A DNA stretch of 64,000 nt from Agrocybe praecox. Lineage: Eukaryota; Basidiomycota; Agaricomycetes; Agaricales; Agrocybaceae. The translations under genes were made by a program, and so were the position numbers. The stretch lies in the NCBI GenBank assembly GCA_964017145.1, contig OZ024844.1, positions 3,348,001 to 3,412,000 on the forward strand, written 5' to 3'. Below, one piece after another: positions 12,542-26,068 of the stretch. Every line of letters starts with the position of its first letter. The first letter of the stretch is position 1. The notes under the pieces are model-generated. The model saw nothing but the letters and a program-made list of their open reading frames with translations. It did not search any database and was not told where the DNA came from.

Positions 12542-12928
12542 GAGACAGAGGAGATTATCGTTTGTCCAGCCTATATTTTGTTCAGGAGAACCGCTGTAGA
12601 AGAATTCCAGTTGAAACTTGGAACTGACGCGTCAACAGGCATCAACAACACCGCGTATATCAGGTGACTGTCGCCTTGGTTTCCCAGAGTCACGAGTCAT
12701 AAGTTTCGCGTCGTGACGCTCTCACGTGAAAAACTCGTTACTATAGTCACAAACTGACAAATTGTTGGAGGCAGCAGTCAACTCTCTATTGTGTTCTAAG
12801 CGGTCCAGATAACGAACCCAACGTTTGCGGTCTGTCAGCCTCGCGAACCAACCCCCTCTTTTCCGTCCCTGTATCTATATCCATCTATTTATTTTAATTC
12901 ACGATATTTAATTGTATCTCACTGCATT
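12542..12928. promoter_or_regulatory. Bidirectional promoter with ACGCGT and CACGTG boxes
   Basis: The 387 nt between the NEDD1-like and FAN1 start codons must drive both genes. It holds a palindromic ACGCGT at 12627-12632 inside GACGCGTC, the MluI cell-cycle box bound by MBF in ascomycete yeasts, and a CACGTG E-box at 12723-12728. Both genes would be expected in G1/S to mitosis, so cell-cycle control is a reasonable inference, untested. Confidence 0.5.
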
Positions 12929-15900
12929 ATGACGGGAACGAGAACTTCCAGGGGTCTCCAGCAACAGTTGATCTTCGGTGGCAAGGTTGTGAATCAAGAC
13001 CTGATTGAAGAAGATCTCGATGCCATTGAAGAGGAACGGGTTAAACCAGACGGCTCCAAGAAGAGGCCGTCAGCGTATGTTGAGATCTTCGAAGGTTCGT
13101 AGTTTGGGCGACACCGAGTAACGCACTTACTTATTATCATTCAGAGACGGCTACGACAGTCATTGAGAACGACACTGAAATGCTATCTAAGCAGGAAATA
13201 AACATACTAGAGGCGTTTAGCAAGCTCAACTGTGAGCAGACTCTCACTACTAATATCTTGTTCACTAATGTCGCGTAGATAATGCACGATATTGTCTTAT
13301 TCGTTTGGTTCTTCGTAAACCAAAGCAATGGCATCCTCTTACATCACTTCTTAAATACGAGAAGGAAACGGGAACTGAAGGATTTAGGGAAGCAATCCAC
13401 AATCTTTGCAAACCAATCGCGCCAAAACTCGAGGCTACAGAAAACAAGGAAATTTCAGTCCATCCTGTCAAGACCGAAGAAATCGACTCTATGGGCTCAA
13501 GCGCGCAATGTATTCTTGCTCACAATACTCCTATTAAGGAGGAAGAGGGACCAGAAATAATTGATCTAACCATGGACTCGGATGAAGAGGACAATGAACC
13601 TGAAGTTCTTGTGGCAGCCCAAAGTTCAGCAACTCTTTCCTTTCTTTGGTCTCAAGAAGCAAGAACTCCGACAATAGAAGAACGCATCCAAGAGGTCCAC
13701 GAACAATCTCTAGACGATGTCAACTTCGACTTCTTTTGTGAGGACGAGACAGTTATGAGTTTGCATGAAATCCTCTGGAGGCTATCAAAAGATCAGCTCA
13801 TACAACTCGTGAAACTCATGAAATGCAAGGTTAAGTCTACTGCCAAGGTATTTAATTGGAATCATAAAGGTATATGTAATACTTCGCTGAATTTGGATAA
13901 GAAACCCGACATCATATCTGCGCTTCATTCCAACGCCATTCGGCAGGGTGTCCTCGACTTTCATACGACGCCCGTGCAAAATAAAGGCAGAGGAAATAAC
14001 GATGGCAAGCGCCAGACACAATTACCGTTTTGCCGTACTCGAACGAAGCAATCGTGTAGAAGAAGTCCGACGTCCCAAGAGCATCGCCTAAAACAACTGG
14101 CTGTGAAAATCCTCGGTCAGGATAATTTATTTGAGCATCAATAGTACCCTCTTTCTCATACCTCTAATTTAGGGCCATGCATACGAGTTAATTACGATTT
14201 TTGGCTTCTAGTTCGGCGTCTTCACATCATCTGCTATCGCGAAACGGAGCTACCGACTTCCCTGCTACTTCCGGCCCTTCTTACCAAGTTCAAGAAAAGG
14301 GATTACACATCTTACAATCACGTTCGCAGCAGAGACATCTGGGGTTCTCGAGAAGATTACCTCCAATATGAGAAGGCACTGTCGCTCAGTCAACTCTTAG
14401 AAGAGCTTGCGGAGTTGACGAGTGAAGATATTGGACGGAGCGCCACGGGGACTCCTGCCCATCAGAGGGATCAGTTTGTTACTCCCGCGCCACCTGGCCA
14501 CGGGCGCCAAAAAACGACACCCATCAGGACACATGGCGGTCTGTCAACTCCTCCTGTTTCAACAACACTTATTGTCAAGAAAGAAGACGATACATCCAAT
14601 GGAATTGATGTTGACGAGGACATCATCAAACCAGAGTCAGTGATAACGAAAGACCATAGGATAAAGAAACAGCTTGATGACTGGATATTTCCTAAATGGC
14701 AAGAATATGTTGCCATCGATACAGAGCGTGGTTCTCAGGCCAAATCTCCTGGCCTGGAACGTTTTCAAAGTGGCAAGTACTAGTTATAATGATTAGCTGT
14801 GAGCAGAAGCTAATTAATTGGTTGTAGGCTACATATATGCGCGAATGATGTATAAAGCTTCAGCAAGCTTGGTCTCTCTCAAGGATCATGAGCGTAATTT
14901 AGAGGTAATTGAATCTCTGCTGGCCCAGAGGTTCTGGCGACGTGGAAAGAGGGCAGCTTGGTACGAACGACGCGCAATTATTCTAGGGCATCTCCAGAAG
15001 CAGACAGCCGACAAAGAGAAGAAAGTCGAGTTGCAGTGGAAAACATTGATTGGCATCAAGGAAGCCCTGCTGGACGGTGATACCGGAACAGGTATGCCCA
15101 GTTCTTGTTTCTCAATACTTTTGTCTAACTCTTGAACCAAGTGTTCCGCCCAAGCCTAGTAAAGCGTTTGATTGCACTAGAAAAGAAGCTGAAGGTCCCT
15201 GAAGACAGCAGATCGATATGCGACGGGGAGCTGCAGCCTGCGAAATCGATGGAGATCAAAGCCACTAGGGTCGATCGTTTAAATCTTGACAACTTCGGGC
15301 GTCCTGTTAACGCCAATGAGAAGGAGAATGGCGGTGATCTCGGGCTCCATGCTTATATCACCGTCGACAAGAAACCGACTGACATCAAGACCGAGGACGT
15401 AAGTGTACTTCACTTTCAACAGTTCACTCAAAAATAATCATGTCCACAGGCCCCAGTTAAAAGAAAAACCGGTAAATCTGTTTGGGTAGGCAGAAATGGT
15501 GAACATGTCAATGTCGAGACAGTCGCATTGCAACTGTATGAGGGTCAAGGATACACTGGGTTAGTTGATTAACATTCAAGTATCTCCTCCCTACTCATCT
15601 GCGTCTCACAGTTTCCATTGCGAAACGAAAATTCTTACGACTATTTTCGGTCTCCTTTTCTGGGATATAATCTTCGCAGATGTTCCAGGCGCATTTGAGA
15701 CCCCATTCCAAGCTGCGCCTCTAGATATCTTTGAGGATTCGTTTTATTACGCTCGTCAAGACCTTATTACACAGAGGCTCGAAGAAATTCGGGATGACAA
15801 ATGGCGCGAAATTCTGGAGAATCACGACGATGCTTATCGACAGAAACAGACTGGTTGCATCGGTGTAAGCTGGGACTTATGCACCAAAGAGGATCTACTC

Positions 15901-16518
15901 GATATCTTCGAGGTATGTTAAGTCGTTGTCATGTTACTTTACGTGAAGTTGACAGTTCACTAGTGTATTGGTAGCCAGTCACTGGCCATGATTTGTCAAT
16001 TGTTCTGCGAAGATTACAAAGGAAGAAGCAGTGGTGGTCCCGACCTCTTTGTATGGAAGAAGAAAGAGGGTACCTGCAAATTTGTGGAAGTGAAAGGTCC
16101 CGGTGACCGTCCACAAGAAAACCAGAAATACTGGTTTGATTCTCTTCTCCGATCAAACGTTCATGTCGAGCTCTGTTATGTGAAGGATAGCAGAAACGAC
16201 CAATTGGTCGCTGGTAGCTCAAAAAAGAGAAAGGCTAATACCCCAAACGCGCGACGGAAAATGAAGAACGGCAATGTCTCCGAGGAAGAAGATTACGAAA
16301 AGCTCGATCTGGAGCCTGAAGAAGAAACCGTTTCTGCAATCGACTGGAACATGCCTGCTGCAAAACGTCGGCGATCTTCCAACGACGAAATGCCGACACT
16401 AAAAACTGAACCTCTTGAAGCGACTACTCCGGGGAGGTCTTTACCCCGCTCCTCGAGACTAGCACTGCCGCACTCTCCACTTAACTCGATTCAAACACCA
16501 CCTCAGAATCGGACATGA
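12929..16518 (+). CDS. FAN1: Fanconi-associated nuclease 1 homologue (VRR-NUC)
   Basis: Exons start at 12929 (MTGTRTSRGLQQQL), then near 13146, 13279, 14164, 14828, 15142, 15450, 15680 and 15964, with short GT-AG introns; the stop is at 16516-16518. The central part carries the SAP-like segment SLHEILWRLSKDQLIQLVKL and a CIRVNYDFWLLVRRLHIICY segment shared by FAN1 proteins. TPR-like helices follow. The C-terminal VRR-NUC nuclease core shows GGPDLFVWKK and FVEVKGPGDR, which provide the PD-(D/E)xK catalytic Asp, Glu and Lys. FAN1 is a structure-selective 5' flap endo- and exonuclease for interstrand-crosslink repair in the nucleus. No UBZ finger is evident at the N-terminus, as in other fungal FAN1. 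The tail after the nuclease is basic and disordered. Confidence 0.9.
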
Positions 16519-17148
16519 AATTTATTCCTTTATTTTTGCTTTGATTTTTATTCTATTTACATCTATGACTCCAATTTGTATCACCCTCAACTAACGCCGA
16601 TGTATCTTGTAATTGTATGTAAACGCCGGATCTCGGAGTTTGTTACGGAATAAACGGAAATTTTGCTGACCCTTTCCCCAGAGCTTCCATGAGAATTTTA
16701 AGAAAGTGCTCAAGAAATCCAGGCTTCGACGAAACTTCTTCGTAGGTGATATTTCGCTGACGTCTCGGCTGTAGTAGACTTTCCCCATCTCAGAGTTCTT
16801 TGGATATATAACCACGAGCTGGGTTCTCTTTTGGTAATATATTAAGGAGATCAAGGTTATTCAAGCAAATTAAAACGTAGGTTACATCCTTGAACAAATT
16901 CAAGTGGGCAGTAAAAGTTGAAACAATCCATAGAGAAAGTCGACAAGGAGTTGATTAAGCGTCTATCCAGATTCCAAAAGGCTTAAAGGCGACAGTGACA
17001 TCACCAGCAGGACACGCACATACACCTACTCATCAAATCAACAAAGGATGATTCACGGAGACTGCATTCGATTTTTGGAGCATGCATGTTTGGGTAAGCT
17101 ATGATATTGATACAATTGTGAGAGTCGTAGTAGTAGATAGTAGTTCGT
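16519..17148. other. Convergent 3' intergenic region
   Basis: 630 nt between the FAN1 stop and the stop of the convergent ITFG1-like gene. AT-rich near 16530-16570. An 87-codon frame on the minus strand (16591-16854) shows no family features and is not called. No repeats seen. Confidence 0.5.
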
Positions 17149-19774
17149 TCATAGAGCATCGAAGTTGATGTGATGTGAGACCCTCTTCCTCTCTAATTCA
17201 TCTTCCCTCTGTGAATTGAAAAAAAAAAAAAAAACACGTCCGAGCTTGTAAGCAAATGCATAAACAATGGAGTAAATTGCGTACCTTCTCATTTAGATGC
17301 AGCACAAAGGCAATAATACCCAGCAATATCATCGCCACAACGACAGTAATGGTAACCCAAGGAATCCAATCACCAGGCCGTAAGAATAACTCCCTCTTCC
17401 ATGCCTCATTCTCATCAGCAGACGGCAAGATGACGACTTTGGAGTTGGGAATGACTCCCTCCATATTAATGTAATGCTCCTCCGAGTGCACGGTGGTGCC
17501 CACGAAAAGATTCTCGATGTAGTTATTCGTACGTCCGAGTCCGAAGAATGAGTAGGGCGTTTGGAGGGAGTGGTAAGATGTTTGAGGAAGTTGACCAACT
17601 GTGAACTGGCATTAGGACATGTTCGACAACGATATCATATGATACTGACCTTGGGCAGCAGAACGATGTCCTGCAGTATCGAGGACAGTGTACTTGTAGG
17701 TGGCTCCAGAATAACTTACGCCAAATGGCTATCAGTCAAGTAGTCAGCGAACGGTGCATATAACTTGACATTACGCCCGTGTCTTACATGATATCTTCCT
17801 GTACCATTTGGTCCATAACACCAACCATTATTGCAGGCGCCGTTTAAGACTATAGCTTTCAAAAAGAACGCATCATAGTAGAAATTATTCTGTACGAAGA
17901 GGAAATTGCCACGACCGGCGCTTCCTGAACGTTGCACCAGGATATCAAGGGTACCCTATTGATACAATGAATAATAAATCGCAGTTCAAAGACACATAAG
18001 AAAATCACGAGCTCACATCCTCGTCCATATCCAAGAAGCTGACAGAGCGTGCATCAGTCACAGTCTGCAGCGTTTCCACGCCTTTATTCGCAAGGGACCA
18101 CCCGCGTCGGCCAGAGTTATCTTTCGGACACCCGACAACATCAGTTGCACAGGGCACCGAATAAACCAAGTTGGGAATCTGGTCCTTCCCAGAAACAGTG
18201 ATAGCCAAGATATCTGGAAACCCGTCCAAATTTGCGTCTCCGAGTTTGAGCGAAATAGGTAATGCTGGACTATATGTTGTGTCCAAGACAAGAAGAGAAG
18301 GTGATGAAGGAAAGAGGGATTCAACAGGGAACTTGACGAAATCCTATGAGTCGTGACATCAGTGAGTGTGAACGCTACGAACAATATGAATGAACGTACA
18401 GGGTTGTCAGAACTATCGGTCAAATTATATTTGAACTTGGGATCAGCTATACAGAGGTCCTCTGGTCTTCTGCATACACGCTCGCCTTTGCGCATCCCAG
18501 AATCTGTAGAGAGTGAACATAATCCAAGTTGATGATTGTATGCTATGTTTATGTAACAGTCTGTACCGACGCCTGTCGATTGCGATACCTTCGAGCAAGT
18601 TGGGAATATCATGTCAATGGTTCCGTCACGATCTGAATCACGGTTAAAATTACTTTGCAAATTTTTATTCGATGGTAATTGAGAATTACCGATATCAGCA
18701 AATGATATTGTCTGCGTGCCAGCTGGTAGGGCTCCTTGTTGAGATAAGAAAAACCCGTCGCTCTTAGCGTTGACCCAAATTTGGTACGTTTTACCGCCCT
18801 TTCCATCATCGCATACGATGAATACATCTATGGGCGCAATTAGCTTTTAAAAAGAGAAAGAGTGGATGACATACCTGCCAGGCAATCCCCATCTAAATCC
18901 ACGACAGCGTTGCTGTGTGGGTTGGCGATAGCACATTGTTGGCCTTTGAAAGGAGCATCCTCACTTTAGGCCAGGAATGAGCATGTGTCTTGGGGTGAGC
19001 TTGTCGAGTGCTTACATTTCGAATAGGTCAGGAGTAGAGGAAGATGCATTCCAGATATTCCTCCAGACTTGAAGTATCGAGTCGGATCCATCTGTGGAGG
19101 ATGGTGCAATGCCTAGGAGATCTATTTTTAAATCCCCGTCAACGTCAATGGGTATAGGCTGTGGAACAGTGGAGGAAGGTAGTGTCAAGGGATTATTTGT
19201 ATCTGTTGCACGAACAACATTGAATTATGTTGCCTTGACTTCGCGAAGAAAGTACGCACCAAATCCACCTCCTGTAAGAGAAGGATACAACGTTAGATCT
19301 GCAATGTTGTATTTTTGGCTCTGGCTCATGACCAAAAGGTCAAGCTTTCCGGAATGCGTAAAGTCTCCTGGGACCACGTTGTACACTTTCTCGGGGTGCT
19401 TAAAGGAGCCAGAATCGATAAATTTGAATGAATCTATATTTCTTGTTGGTCATTTACTTAACCAAAGTATCTTATTGAGTGTAGTACCATGATTCCAGTT
19501 GTGTACAGTGAATGTTTGCTGGTCTGAACCGAGAACGAGGACGTCAAGTCTTGATGCAAATTCCGTTCAATACTTCGAGACACAAGGAAAACGTGAGCAC
19601 GTACAGTTGGTCCCCATTAAAGTCTCCAAATGCCACTATTCTTCCATCCCCCTTCAAACCTAATGATCCCGCGTCTATGAGCGAGTTTCCAGTAAACCGT
19701 TTGGTTGGAAATGGCCAGAAAGAAGCAAATGTTGGAGATATGAAACAGGTTGATAATAAAAGTGAAAAAATCAT
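17149..19774 (-). CDS. ITFG1/TIP-like FG-GAP membrane protein
   Basis: The start at 19774 gives a clear signal peptide (MIFSLLLSTCFISPTFAS) followed by FWPFPTKRFTG. Later exons carry several FG-GAP or EF-like calcium loops: GDFNGDQL, DIDRDGTIDMIFP, GDANLDGFPDILAI and FLDMDEDG. A conserved CNNGWCYGPNGTGRYH stretch follows. Near the C-terminus is one membrane helix (WVTITVVVAMILLGIIAFVL). After a final intron, 17 residues end with HHINFDAL and the stop at 17149-17151, closely matching the C-terminal FDA motif of animal ITFG1 (T-cell immunomodulatory protein). The architecture is a beta-propeller ectodomain with a short tail, type I topology. About ten or more introns are present; the last contains a 15-nt A-run (17220-17234). 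Role in fungi is unknown. Confidence 0.82.
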
Positions 19775-20318
19775 TGGGGAGCCAGTCCAAGTTCTGCTGC
19801 GCTACATAGGCAGGTAGTATTGTCACGGTTGTCGTCGATGAGGCTGAGCGCATGTTGATGATGTAAGGTGTTGTTGCTCGTGATCCAGATCAAGCAGCCG
19901 GCAATTGACCCCGAGTACTATGTTATTTCCTCCACCTCCGTTTCCGGTCGACTGACTCATCCCACTCGTTTATCCAGGTTTAATCCATTTCCTTTTCTCC
20001 ATAAGATCGTCGTTTCATCCTCTTAGCGAGCCGCAGGGTATACTACGGGCGCACAGCGTGCACCAAAGTGACTTGTCAAATACACGCGCCGATTGGTAAC
20101 AACTGACAAGTTTCATCACTGGCTGTGTGTATTCGTAGACATGTTCCCGGGCCAGTACCATATGCCGCAATTTGCGCATTATTACGCATCTCACTGCCGG
20201 CCCAAAATAAGTCCACCTGGGAATGCGGAATGATGACCTCTGTGATATATCATAATCCTGTTATCAATGCGTTGGCCTTTCCGGATTCCACCATTTCCAC
20301 GTTTCCTCCTCGTCCTCG
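19775..20318. other. Divergent intergenic region
   Basis: 544 nt between the divergent ITFG1-like and flippase genes, holding both promoters. No conserved box stands out and no ORF of note is present. A minus-strand ATG near 19850 could extend the ITFG1-like reading frame but would bury the signal peptide, so it was not chosen. Confidence 0.5.
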
Positions 20319-23300
20319 ATGGCCCAGCCGCCCAATGAAAAGGGGGCACGAGCCTTGAGATGGTACTCTCGTCTCCTAGCGTTCAAAGTGGAAGACCTAT
20401 TTTCACGGAAACGGGCAGCAGGACCACCCAGGACAGTCTTCGTCAATTGTCCACTCCCAGAGAGCTACCTCAATGCCAAGGGCAAGGTCAAGCGGGAGCA
20501 TGTATACAACTCTAACCAGGTCATCACCTCAAAGTATACGTTGATAACTTTTCTCCCTCGAAATCTTCTGGAGCAATTTAGACGCGTTGCGAACATGTAA
20601 GTTCTATCGTCCGTAAATTAACTGCAATCGTTGAAAATTCTTGGCGAAGGTTCTTTTTGGGCATCGCCATTCTACAATTTTTTCCAAAATTCGCTACGAT
20701 CTCTGCAGGCGCTGTCATCCTACCATTAGTTGTGATCATTGTCATTACCGCGCTGAAGGACGGCTACGAAGACTTCCAGCGACATCAATCAGACAAGCGT
20801 GTCAACTACAGCAAGGTTCTGGTACTCTCAGATGTACCAAATTCAAATGTCACGGAGGCCAAAAGCAAAACTTTTATTCGCGCGATAATGCCTGACCGCC
20901 GTTCCAAATTAAAATACGAGAATGATGATTCGACGGTTGAAGGTCCTCGCTGGAGAGAAGTGCTGTGGGAAGATGTCCGGGTTGGGGATTTTGTGAAGAT
21001 TCTGGACAACCAATCTTTTCCTGCAGATATCTTGATATGCGCTACTTCAGAGGAGGAGAATGGTGCGTTCGTGGAGACGAAGAACCTTGACGGAGAGACG
21101 AATCTCAAATCTCGACATGGCGTTCCGATTCTTGCGAACCTGAATGACGCACAACGATGCGCCGATCCTTCGAACTCCTTCACTATCCAATGCGACAGGC
21201 CTGATGTGGATATGTATAGGCTAAATGCCAACGTTACCAAGGATGGGACAACGGCTCCTGTTGATGTGTCTATGACTTTACTCCGAGGAACAGTTCTGAA
21301 GAATACGGCTTGGGCAATCGGCGTCGTTCTTTTCACTGGCTGGGACTCCAAGATCGTCTTGAACTCGGGTGGTACTCCCAGTAAACGAAGTAAAGTTGAG
21401 AGACAGATGAATCCGCAAGTGTACGTCATTTTTTAATTTACATATAGTTATCATGCTGACTTTCCCCATAGACTCGTCAATCTGTTCATCCTTGCTGTGA
21501 TAGCGGTCGTCTGCGCCATCGCTGACTCCCGTCTAGAGGTTGAATTCTTTCCTCTTGGCGCCCCTTGGCTTTTCGGAGACACTCTGAGCGACGATAATCC
21601 CCAAATCAACGGTTTGGTCACTTGGGCATTTGCTCTTCTCACGTATGTTTGCCATAATATTGCAATGGATCCTCGCTTACAATCTTACATCTAGGTTCCA
21701 AGACATAGTGCCGATTTCTCTCTATATCTCTCTCGAAGTCGTCCGGACATGCCAAGCGCTCTTCATTTACTTCGATTCTGATATATGCTACAAGAAGACA
21801 GGCCAGGCAACAATCGCGCGCAGCTGGAATCTATCAGATGATCTTGGACAGATTGAGTATATATTCTCGGATAAGACGGGTACACTGACTCAGGTAAGCT
21901 ACTATAGTTATATCGAAATCTATAATGATCATAACTAAATTTATGCTCTTTCAGAATCTGATGGTTTTTCGCATGTGCTCGGTAGCAGGAAAAGCATACA
22001 GAGGCCTCGGTGAGACGGATATCGCGGACCAAGAATCAATACCTCTGAAGCCGCCATCCGTCATCGTAGAAAAGCCTGCAACGGAACCAATTCAGGTTGA
22101 TCTCTGGGCCGCAACTGCGCCTCTAGCAAGTAGCTCGCGTAGTCAGATCGAAATGGAAGACAAATCACGCAAATCGTCTGGGCAAGAAAGCGAGAGGTTC
22201 AAGGACCCCGAACTCCTCAATGACATTCACGAAGCATCGAGGGCTCGGGGTGATTTAACCTCCTCGAGAATCAACATGTTCTTCACTGTGCTTTCACTGT
22301 GCCACACTGTCGTGACAGGGATACATCCAGAAACTGGTCAAATTGAATACAAAGCTCAATCCCCAGATGAAGCTGCGTTGGTTCAAGCAGCTGCAGACGT
22401 TGGATTCATCTTCCTGCGCAAAGATAAAGAAATTCTTTACATTCAGACTCCAGGCTCGACAGATGCGGTCAAGTACGAGTTGCTTGATATACTAGAGTTC
22501 ACGAGCGCGCGAAAACGTATGAGTGTGGTTTTGCGTAGGGTGGATGCGACCGCAGATGAAGGTCTTTTGCTGCTGTCGAAAGGAGCCGATAATGTTATTT
22601 TCGAACGCCTCCGCCCTGGAGAGGACGGGCTCAAGGCAGAGACGGAGAGCCATCTCAGCGAATTTGCGTCCAATGGGTTGAGGACGCTCACATTGGCCTA
22701 TAAAAGCATCACCGGTGCGTTTGGTTAAATCTTATCTTGATTTATGCCTCAATTTATGTTTTATTTTCTTTCCTTTTTCTGACTATCAGTGGATGAGTAT
22801 CAAGCATGGAGTGCTCGGTATCAGGACGCCACCATCGCTTTGGATAACCGAGAGGAGCGGATAGAAGCTGTCTGCAACCAACTGGAGCAAAACCTTACAT
22901 TGTTGGGTGCCACAGCAATTGAAGATAGTTTACAAGATGGTGTTCCAGAGACTATTGAAGACTTGAAGAAAGCTGGGATCAAAATTTGGGTTGCCACCGG
23001 AGACAAGTTGGAGACTGCTATCGGTGAGGACATACATATTCTGCTTAGTTCACTTTGACCTAATCCCTTTAATCCCTTGTATAGCTATTGGACGAAGTAC
23101 GAATCTGATTGGTGTAGACTCTAACATCGTCATCATCCGAGGGGGATCCCGTCCTGTTCAGACTCAGATGTTCAATGCTCTCGCACAGTTCTTCCCCGAC
23201 GCGGACTATGAAAAGGAAGTGGAGATGCCATCAGCAAACCTGCCTGAAATCCCACTTCACAGAGTGAATACCGGAGTTTCGTCCATCGTGGGACCAGAAA

Positions 23301-25272
23301 ACGGTGAACGGCCAGGAGGTTTTATTCTCGTTGTTGACGGAGCAGCTTTACTAGAAGTTAGTTCTCAAATGTTATTTTCTTCGCGAGATAACGTGCTGAC
23401 GTGGGTAAATTCACAGGCATTTGCAGACGACGAAAATAAAGCGACTCTACTCCGGCTGGCGATCCTTTGTGACGGTGTCATCTGTTGTCGAGTGTCACCC
23501 TTACAAAAGGCTCTCATCGTGCGACTGGTCAAAGATGGCCTCGGGGCAATGACCCTGGCCATTGGAGACGGCGCCAACGATGTCAGTATGATTCAAGCTG
23601 CCCATGTTGGTGTTGGAATCTCTGGAGAGGAAGGACTTCAAGCTGTCAATTCTTCTGATTATGCGATTGCTCAGGTCAGTGCCCTCCTATGCTAAAGGTT
23701 TATTGAGCTTTCTTAACCGGTCATTTATTCTTCATCAGTTCCGATTCTTGAAAAAACTACTATTAGTCCACGGACATTGGTCATATGCCCGCAATGGTGT
23801 GATGTACGTTGTTATTTTTTTCAAACGTCTATTGCCACCAGTCTGATATGATTCAACAGGATTCTCAACTTCTTCTATAAGAACATCGTCCCCATTGGTG
23901 TGCTATTCTGGTTCCAGATATATGATGGATGGAGTGCCAACTAGTGCGTACCAGCACAATTCAGTATCCCCTTCCTTGCTGATGGAGCATTATTTCCAGC
24001 GTTTACAACTACATCTATATTTTATTTTGGAATTCCCTCTGGACTATTGCTCCTGTCGTTGGAATTGGTATATTTGATCGATTCCTAGGTGTGTGCATAT
24101 ACCTTTGATCTCTTTTCACTTTCTTACGTTGAATCCATAGACGCTCATGTCTTGATGCAAGTACCGGAACTGTATCGATATGGTCGCGAGGGTACATGGT
24201 TCAACCTGAGATCCTTCCTCATCTACATCCTTGATGGGATCGTCCAAGTAAGTCATGTTTAGGCTAGGGCTGTGCGTAATTTTCCTGACACAAATTCACG
24301 CCTAGTCGGTTGTTATTTTCTTTTTGATATTGTATACCTATGCATCAACGTCGGCGAGGAAGGATGGATATGATGTTTATTTGTATGAATTCTCTACGGT
24401 ACGTATTCCTCTGCTTTGCTTTTCTCTAGAATTTACAGGGGCTGACGTGCACTGTTTATCTAGACTATGGCTATCTCCTCTGTGCTCGTTGCCAATATCT
24501 TTACGGGGTTGAATGGAACGGCCTGGACATGGTGGCTTACATTTGCTGTTTTTATCGGAATTATCGTGGAATGGGCCTTTACCGTGAGTGCATCCTTCAT
24601 CTTATCATATCCACTCACACTGAGATGCGTTTGCAGGCTATTTATTCTGCTATTTCGCCAGGCTACGCTGTTACCCCTCTGTTCGGAAATGATTATTATC
24701 TATTCCGATCTGTATTCTTTTGGTTAGGATTACCTATCACCTTCTTCATTGCTCTCGCCCCTCGAGCACTCCACAAAGCATGGAAAGCTAGCTTCAATCC
24801 TGGAGACTTAGAGACTTTCCAATACCTTCAAAAACGATACCCCAATATGGATTTCTCTTCTTTCTCCCGGCCTAGTAAACCTGTATCCGAACTAGAAGTG
24901 CTGCGGCGAGCGAGAAACTCTACGGCCGCATCACGCAGGAATTCACATATGAGCCATAGGAGCATAGTGGCGCCTCTAGATCAACGACAACGCTACCATC
25001 GACCTTCTATGGATGTCAGACCTTCAAGTAGGGCAGCTAGCCGGACGGATATGGCCACTGGGATTACTTCCGTGGACCGTGGATTTGATTTTGCCACAGA
25101 GGAAAATGGAGTGGAGATGCGTCGCGTGCAGAGTCGTCTATCGGAGCGTCGAATGTCGAAACAGAACGTACTTGGACACCAAAAGTCCCTTTCTGCTTCT
25201 GGGAAAGGGAAAGATGCTATTTCGGGCGTTCTTTCATTATCGCGGAGCTTTATGCGCAAGAAGAAGTCGTAG
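20319..25272 (+). CDS. P4-type ATPase phospholipid flippase, Dnf type
   Basis: About twelve exons encode a complete P4-ATPase. Motifs in order: [20 protein letters not shown] before the first helices; [14 protein letters not shown] (actuator, DGET); [11 protein letters not shown] with the phosphorylated Asp, split by an intron right after; [42 protein letters not shown]; and [20 protein letters not shown]. The C-terminal helices follow [20 protein letters not shown], with [13 protein letters not shown] between helices. The cytoplasmic tail is Arg/Ser-rich ([12 protein letters not shown] end). P4-ATPases move phospholipids to the cytosolic leaflet of Golgi, endosome or plasma membrane, normally with a Cdc50-family partner. 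The sequence around [10 protein letters not shown] suggests the Dnf branch rather than Drs2 or Neo1; I could not separate Dnf1/2 from Dnf3. Confidence 0.9.
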
Positions 25273-25608
25273 TATTCGTTCAGAGACTGCACATTATTTA
25301 ATCCAGTGTAGATATTTTTATGCTTCTTATACTTACCTTTGTTGTATCGGTAGTTAGTTGTACATGTATTTCATGACTTAGAACCTTTTTTTTTATGTCT
25401 GTGTTTTCTGTGGGAGTCTTCGAAGTTCGACGCGGAGAGGATGAAATTATGAGGTGTGACATGTGTGATAAGTGACACGAGTCAGCTGATGTTACTGTCG
25501 CGCTCGACCTTAGGGAGGCTTAGGGCCGGTTGCAATTAACCCACCTGAACTTTGAAGCAAGTTGGTTTCTGTTAGCTCAACGCCTTTTCATAATTATACT
25601 TTGTCACA
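25273..25608. other. Intergenic region
   Basis: 336 nt between two genes on the same strand. T-rich just after the flippase stop, which fits a 3' UTR; the rest should be the promoter of the next gene. No other signal seen. Confidence 0.5.
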
Positions 25609-26068
25609 ATGAACTCTCCACCTGAACCAGGCTCTCCTACAACCTCGACTGCATCATCTGGATCCCCCCCTCCCGAGGAAACGAATTACCAGCCAGCTTC
25701 AGGAACAAGTTATCTATCTAATCTTACATCTCATATCACCAATACATTCGGAGGTTCGAGTTCGGCCTCCAAGCGTCGATTGCCTGCAGGATCATCGTTT
25801 GGTGCCGCATCTTCATCCAGAGATGCAAAGACGAGAAGAAGGGTAGACACTAGTGGACGACAGGCACCCTTGACTTGGGAGAATGCCACCAAAGACTCCG
25901 GAGGAAAGAAAGAGAAGGATGAACTCATCGACAATGCTCTTGTCGATTATTTGAGGAAAGGTGTGTCGTACAACTTGTATCTCGGGACATACAAGGACTC
26001 TCCTGAAACATCGGGGGTGGTGTTTAGAGATCGGGGATCCTTTCCAAGAACCTGGAGTTAAAGGCTAA
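25609..26068 (+). CDS. Small disordered protein, unknown
   Basis: The start at 25609 opens a Ser/Pro/Thr-rich 117-codon exon. A 67-nt intron (25961-26027, GTGTGT to TTTAG) joins in phase 1 to a last exon ending EIGDPFQEPGVKG at 26068, giving 130 aa. Reading straight through the intron also stays open for a while and ends at 26061, so the splice is an inference. It is favoured because the spliced tail keeps an amphipathic run (ALVDYLRKEIGDPF). The N-terminal two thirds look disordered with a basic patch (KTRRRVDTSGRQ). I do not recognise a family. No signal peptide or membrane helix is present. Confidence 0.55.

Noticed and set aside
17220..17234. 15-nt A-run as a possible retroposed poly(A) tail
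   Set aside because: On the coding strand it is the T-rich tract just before the acceptor of the last intron of the ITFG1-like gene, a normal polypyrimidine tract.
19617..19853. Upstream start for the ITFG1-like protein
   Set aside because: That frame is not the FG-GAP frame; using the ATG at 19774 gives a clean signal peptide directly followed by the family sequence.
20806..21429. 207-codon minus-strand open frame inside the flippase
   Set aside because: It is antisense to the actuator domain of an unmistakable P4-ATPase and has no features of its own.
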